Positions 5,785 to 7,057 of a stretch of DNA of 7,057 nucleotides are shown here, in pieces. The notes below the pieces were generated by a model, which was not told the DNA's origin, did no database searches, and saw only the letters and a program-made list of their open reading frames with translations. Position numbers and translations under genes: made by a program. Numbering within the stretch: the first letter of the stretch is position 1; every line of letters starts with the position of its first letter. Source of the stretch: Bacteroidales bacterium UBA2030 (lineage in GTDB: Bacteria > Bacteroidota > Bacteroidia > Bacteroidales > TTA-H9); assembly GCA_002332755.1 (NCBI GenBank), contig DDBO01000094.1:1-7057 (forward strand), written 5' to 3'.

Positions 5785-6888
5785 TCTCTGCCTGTTGTCG
5801 TTGCCGATTGCCACATTCCTTACCTGGAATATCTGCGGCTTTTACCCCTGAACTTAATAGCGCTCGAACCATCGGAGATCACAAACGATATCCTGCTCAA
5901 AAACGATGCAACGGCCTTATTGATTAGAACCCGTACCAGGGTCGATCACCAACTTCTAAAAGGGACAAAAGTAGAATTTGTGGGCACGGCAACTATTGGC
6001 ACCGACCATATTGACCAGAAATGGTGCATTTCGCAAGGGATAAAGGTTGCGGCTGCACCAGGATGCAATGCAGGCGGTGTGATGCAATATGTAGCAGCCG
6101 CCATTGCTCAATATTGCAAAAAAATGCAAATTGCCCCTGAAGGTCTAACTTTAGGTGTAATTGGGAAGGGTAATACAGGAAGCCTTTCTGATAAAGTCGG
6201 GCAGGCTCTTGGCATGCATGTTTTGGTAAATGATCCGCCTCTGGCAGATGCCGGATGTCTGGAAAATCATACTCCTCTTTTGCAATTATTAGCTGAATCA
6301 GATATCGTAACCATTCATGTTCCTTATAGTATTGAAGGCCCCTACCCTACAAAATATCTCATCCATAATGGAAACCTTCATTTACTTAAGCCCAGAAGCC
6401 TGATTATCAATACTTCACGTGGAGGTGTAGTAGAAGAACAGGCTATCCTGAGGTTTAAGAATATAAATCCAGAATTTAATTACGCCTTAGATGTATGGGA
6501 AAATGAGCCTAATCTAAATATCAACTTGCTGAACCAGGCATTTATAGCAACCCCTCACATCGCGGGATATAGTATTGATGGCAAAAGAAATGCCAGTTTA
6601 ATAATATTCAACGCACTAAAAGAACACTTTGGCTGGGATTTGGTAATAGAACTCCCCGCTGTTGCCCCACCTCCATCCTCCGAAATTAATGCACCCAGTC
6701 TTTTAGATGCGATATTACAGGCTTACCCCATTCTAAAAGACGATCAATCCTTGCGTCGGGCGCCTGAGCAATTTGAGAACTTAAGAAGCAGCTATGCTTT
6801 TCGACACGAATTCAAACATTTCACACTTTTAGCGCTTGCCGAAAAAGACAAGGAAAGAGCTAAACTCCTTGGATTCAAAATCTTATAG
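5782..6888 (+). CDS. pdxB: 4-phosphoerythronate dehydrogenase (vitamin B6 synthesis)
   Basis: NAD-dependent enzyme of 368 residues (E. coli PdxB is 378) that oxidises 4-phospho-D-erythronate to 2-oxo-3-hydroxy-4-phosphobutanoate. This is the second step of the DXP-dependent pyridoxal phosphate pathway, before SerC and PdxA. The N-terminal substrate domain shows FVGTATIGTDHID (66-78) and AAPGCNAGGVMQYV (91-104), PdxB signatures. The Rossmann domain has GVIGKGNTG (125-133) and Asp151 (VNDPP) for NAD. Catalytic residues are Arg213 (NTSRGG), a Glu in DVWENEP (Glu242 most likely) and His259 (PHIAGYS). The C-terminal part (about 290-368; PEQFENLRSSYAFRHEF) matches the PdxB dimerisation domain, which other D-2-hydroxyacid dehydrogenases lack. 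The start at 5782 gives the expected N-terminus (VVVADCHIPY). It has its own promoter box inside a long inverted repeat. No other B6 gene is in the window. Confidence 0.95.
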   Translation: MSLPVVVADCHIPYLEYLRLLPLNLIALEPSEITNDILLKNDATALLIRTRTRVDHQLLKGTKVEFVGTATIGTDHIDQKWCISQGIKVAAAPGCNAGGVMQYVAAAIAQYCKKMQIAPEGLTLGVIGKGNTGSLSDKVGQALGMHVLVNDPPLADAGCLENHTPLLQLLAESDIVTIHVPYSIEGPYPTKYLIHNGNLHLLKPRSLIINTSRGGVVEEQAILRFKNINPEFNYALDVWENEPNLNINLLNQAFIATPHIAGYSIDGKRNASLIIFNALKEHFGWDLVIELPAVAPPPSSEINAPSLLDAILQAYPILKDDQSLRRAPEQFENLRSSYAFRHEFKHFTLLALAEKDKERAKLLGFKIL

Positions 6889-6889
6889 C

Positions 6890-7057
6890 TTAGTAATCAA
6901 GATATTCCTGAAATAGTGCCTGTAGGAAGGCCTTAGCGTGTTTCTCATGTATGAGGTGTTTTCCCGCGGGAATAGTCATACGAAACGGTATTTGCAACTT
7001 GTGGTCCCATATGTATTCGCCTTCCGGAATTTTCCGTCCGACTCCGTAATCAAAAGT
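6890..7057 (-). CDS. C-terminal fragment of a probable alpha/beta hydrolase
   Basis: The minus strand is open from the window edge (7057) to a TAA at 6890-6892, giving the last 55 residues of a longer protein. The end, MTIPAGKHLIHEKHAKAF followed by LQALFQEYL, matches the usual close of alpha/beta hydrolases: a strand ending in a Gly-(x)-His motif with the catalytic His (KHLIHEKH region), then a helix of the form F..L...L. The nucleophile and acid would lie outside the window and cannot be checked. It converges on pdxB with one base between the two stop codons, leaving no room for an intergenic terminator. The 55 open codons and the family-like end make it real rather than chance, but the function is open. 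Confidence 0.65.
   Translation of the reverse strand, partial: TFDYGVGRKIPEGEYIWDHKLQIPFRMTIPAGKHLIHEKHAKAFLQALFQEYLDY

Noticed and set aside
5721..5927. 68-codon plus-strand frame over the pdxB start
   Set aside because: It overlaps pdxB in another frame and encodes no recognisable protein.
1..7057. tRNA, rRNA, CRISPR, insertion-sequence or integration-site signals
   Set aside because: I looked on both strands and saw no repeat array, transposase-like protein or tRNA-like fold. Gene order and base use look even across the window.

Overview
The window looks like chromosomal DNA of a Bacteroidota bacterium. The evidence is a secreted beta-helix protein whose C-terminus resembles a type IX secretion (Por) sorting domain, two TAnnTTTG-type -7 promoter boxes, A/T-rich leaders without Shine-Dalgarno sequences, and AT-leaning codon use. 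The genus cannot be told from this sequence alone. Nearly every base is coding. No RNA gene, insertion sequence, CRISPR array or gene-free stretch over 100 bases was seen.

Left block (1-3429, + strand): the 3' part of a hexapeptide-repeat acyltransferase, a complete membrane-anchored family 2 glycosyltransferase, and an exported right-handed beta-helix protein with a probable T9SS tail. The first two are 9 bases apart and look co-transcribed. The set resembles the edge of a surface or exo-polysaccharide locus: sugar transfer, sugar acylation, and an outer-surface protein that may bind or process glycan.

Middle block (3490-5712, + strand): a compact arsenic operon of arsR, a small HesB/IscA-like protein, a thioredoxin-type arsenate reductase arsC, and an ACR3 arsenite exporter. 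A -7 promoter box inside an imperfect dyad just before arsR is a plausible autoregulated promoter. ArsC would reduce arsenate to arsenite, ACR3 would export it, and ArsR would sense it. The HesB-like protein, with a vicinal Cys pair and a Cys-Gly-Cys tail, is the least explained member. It starts inside the arsR coding end (17-base overlap).

Right block (5747-7057): pdxB, encoding 4-phosphoerythronate dehydrogenase of vitamin B6 synthesis, with its own -7 box. That box is the exact centre of a 15+15 base inverted repeat whose right arm includes the pdxB start codon. This is the most striking non-coding structure in the window. One base after the pdxB stop, a convergent minus-strand gene ends. 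Only its last 55 codons are present, and they resemble the C-terminus of an alpha/beta hydrolase.

Most of the content belongs to known families. The candidates for something less described are the pdxB dyad and the HesB-like protein embedded in the arsenic operon.
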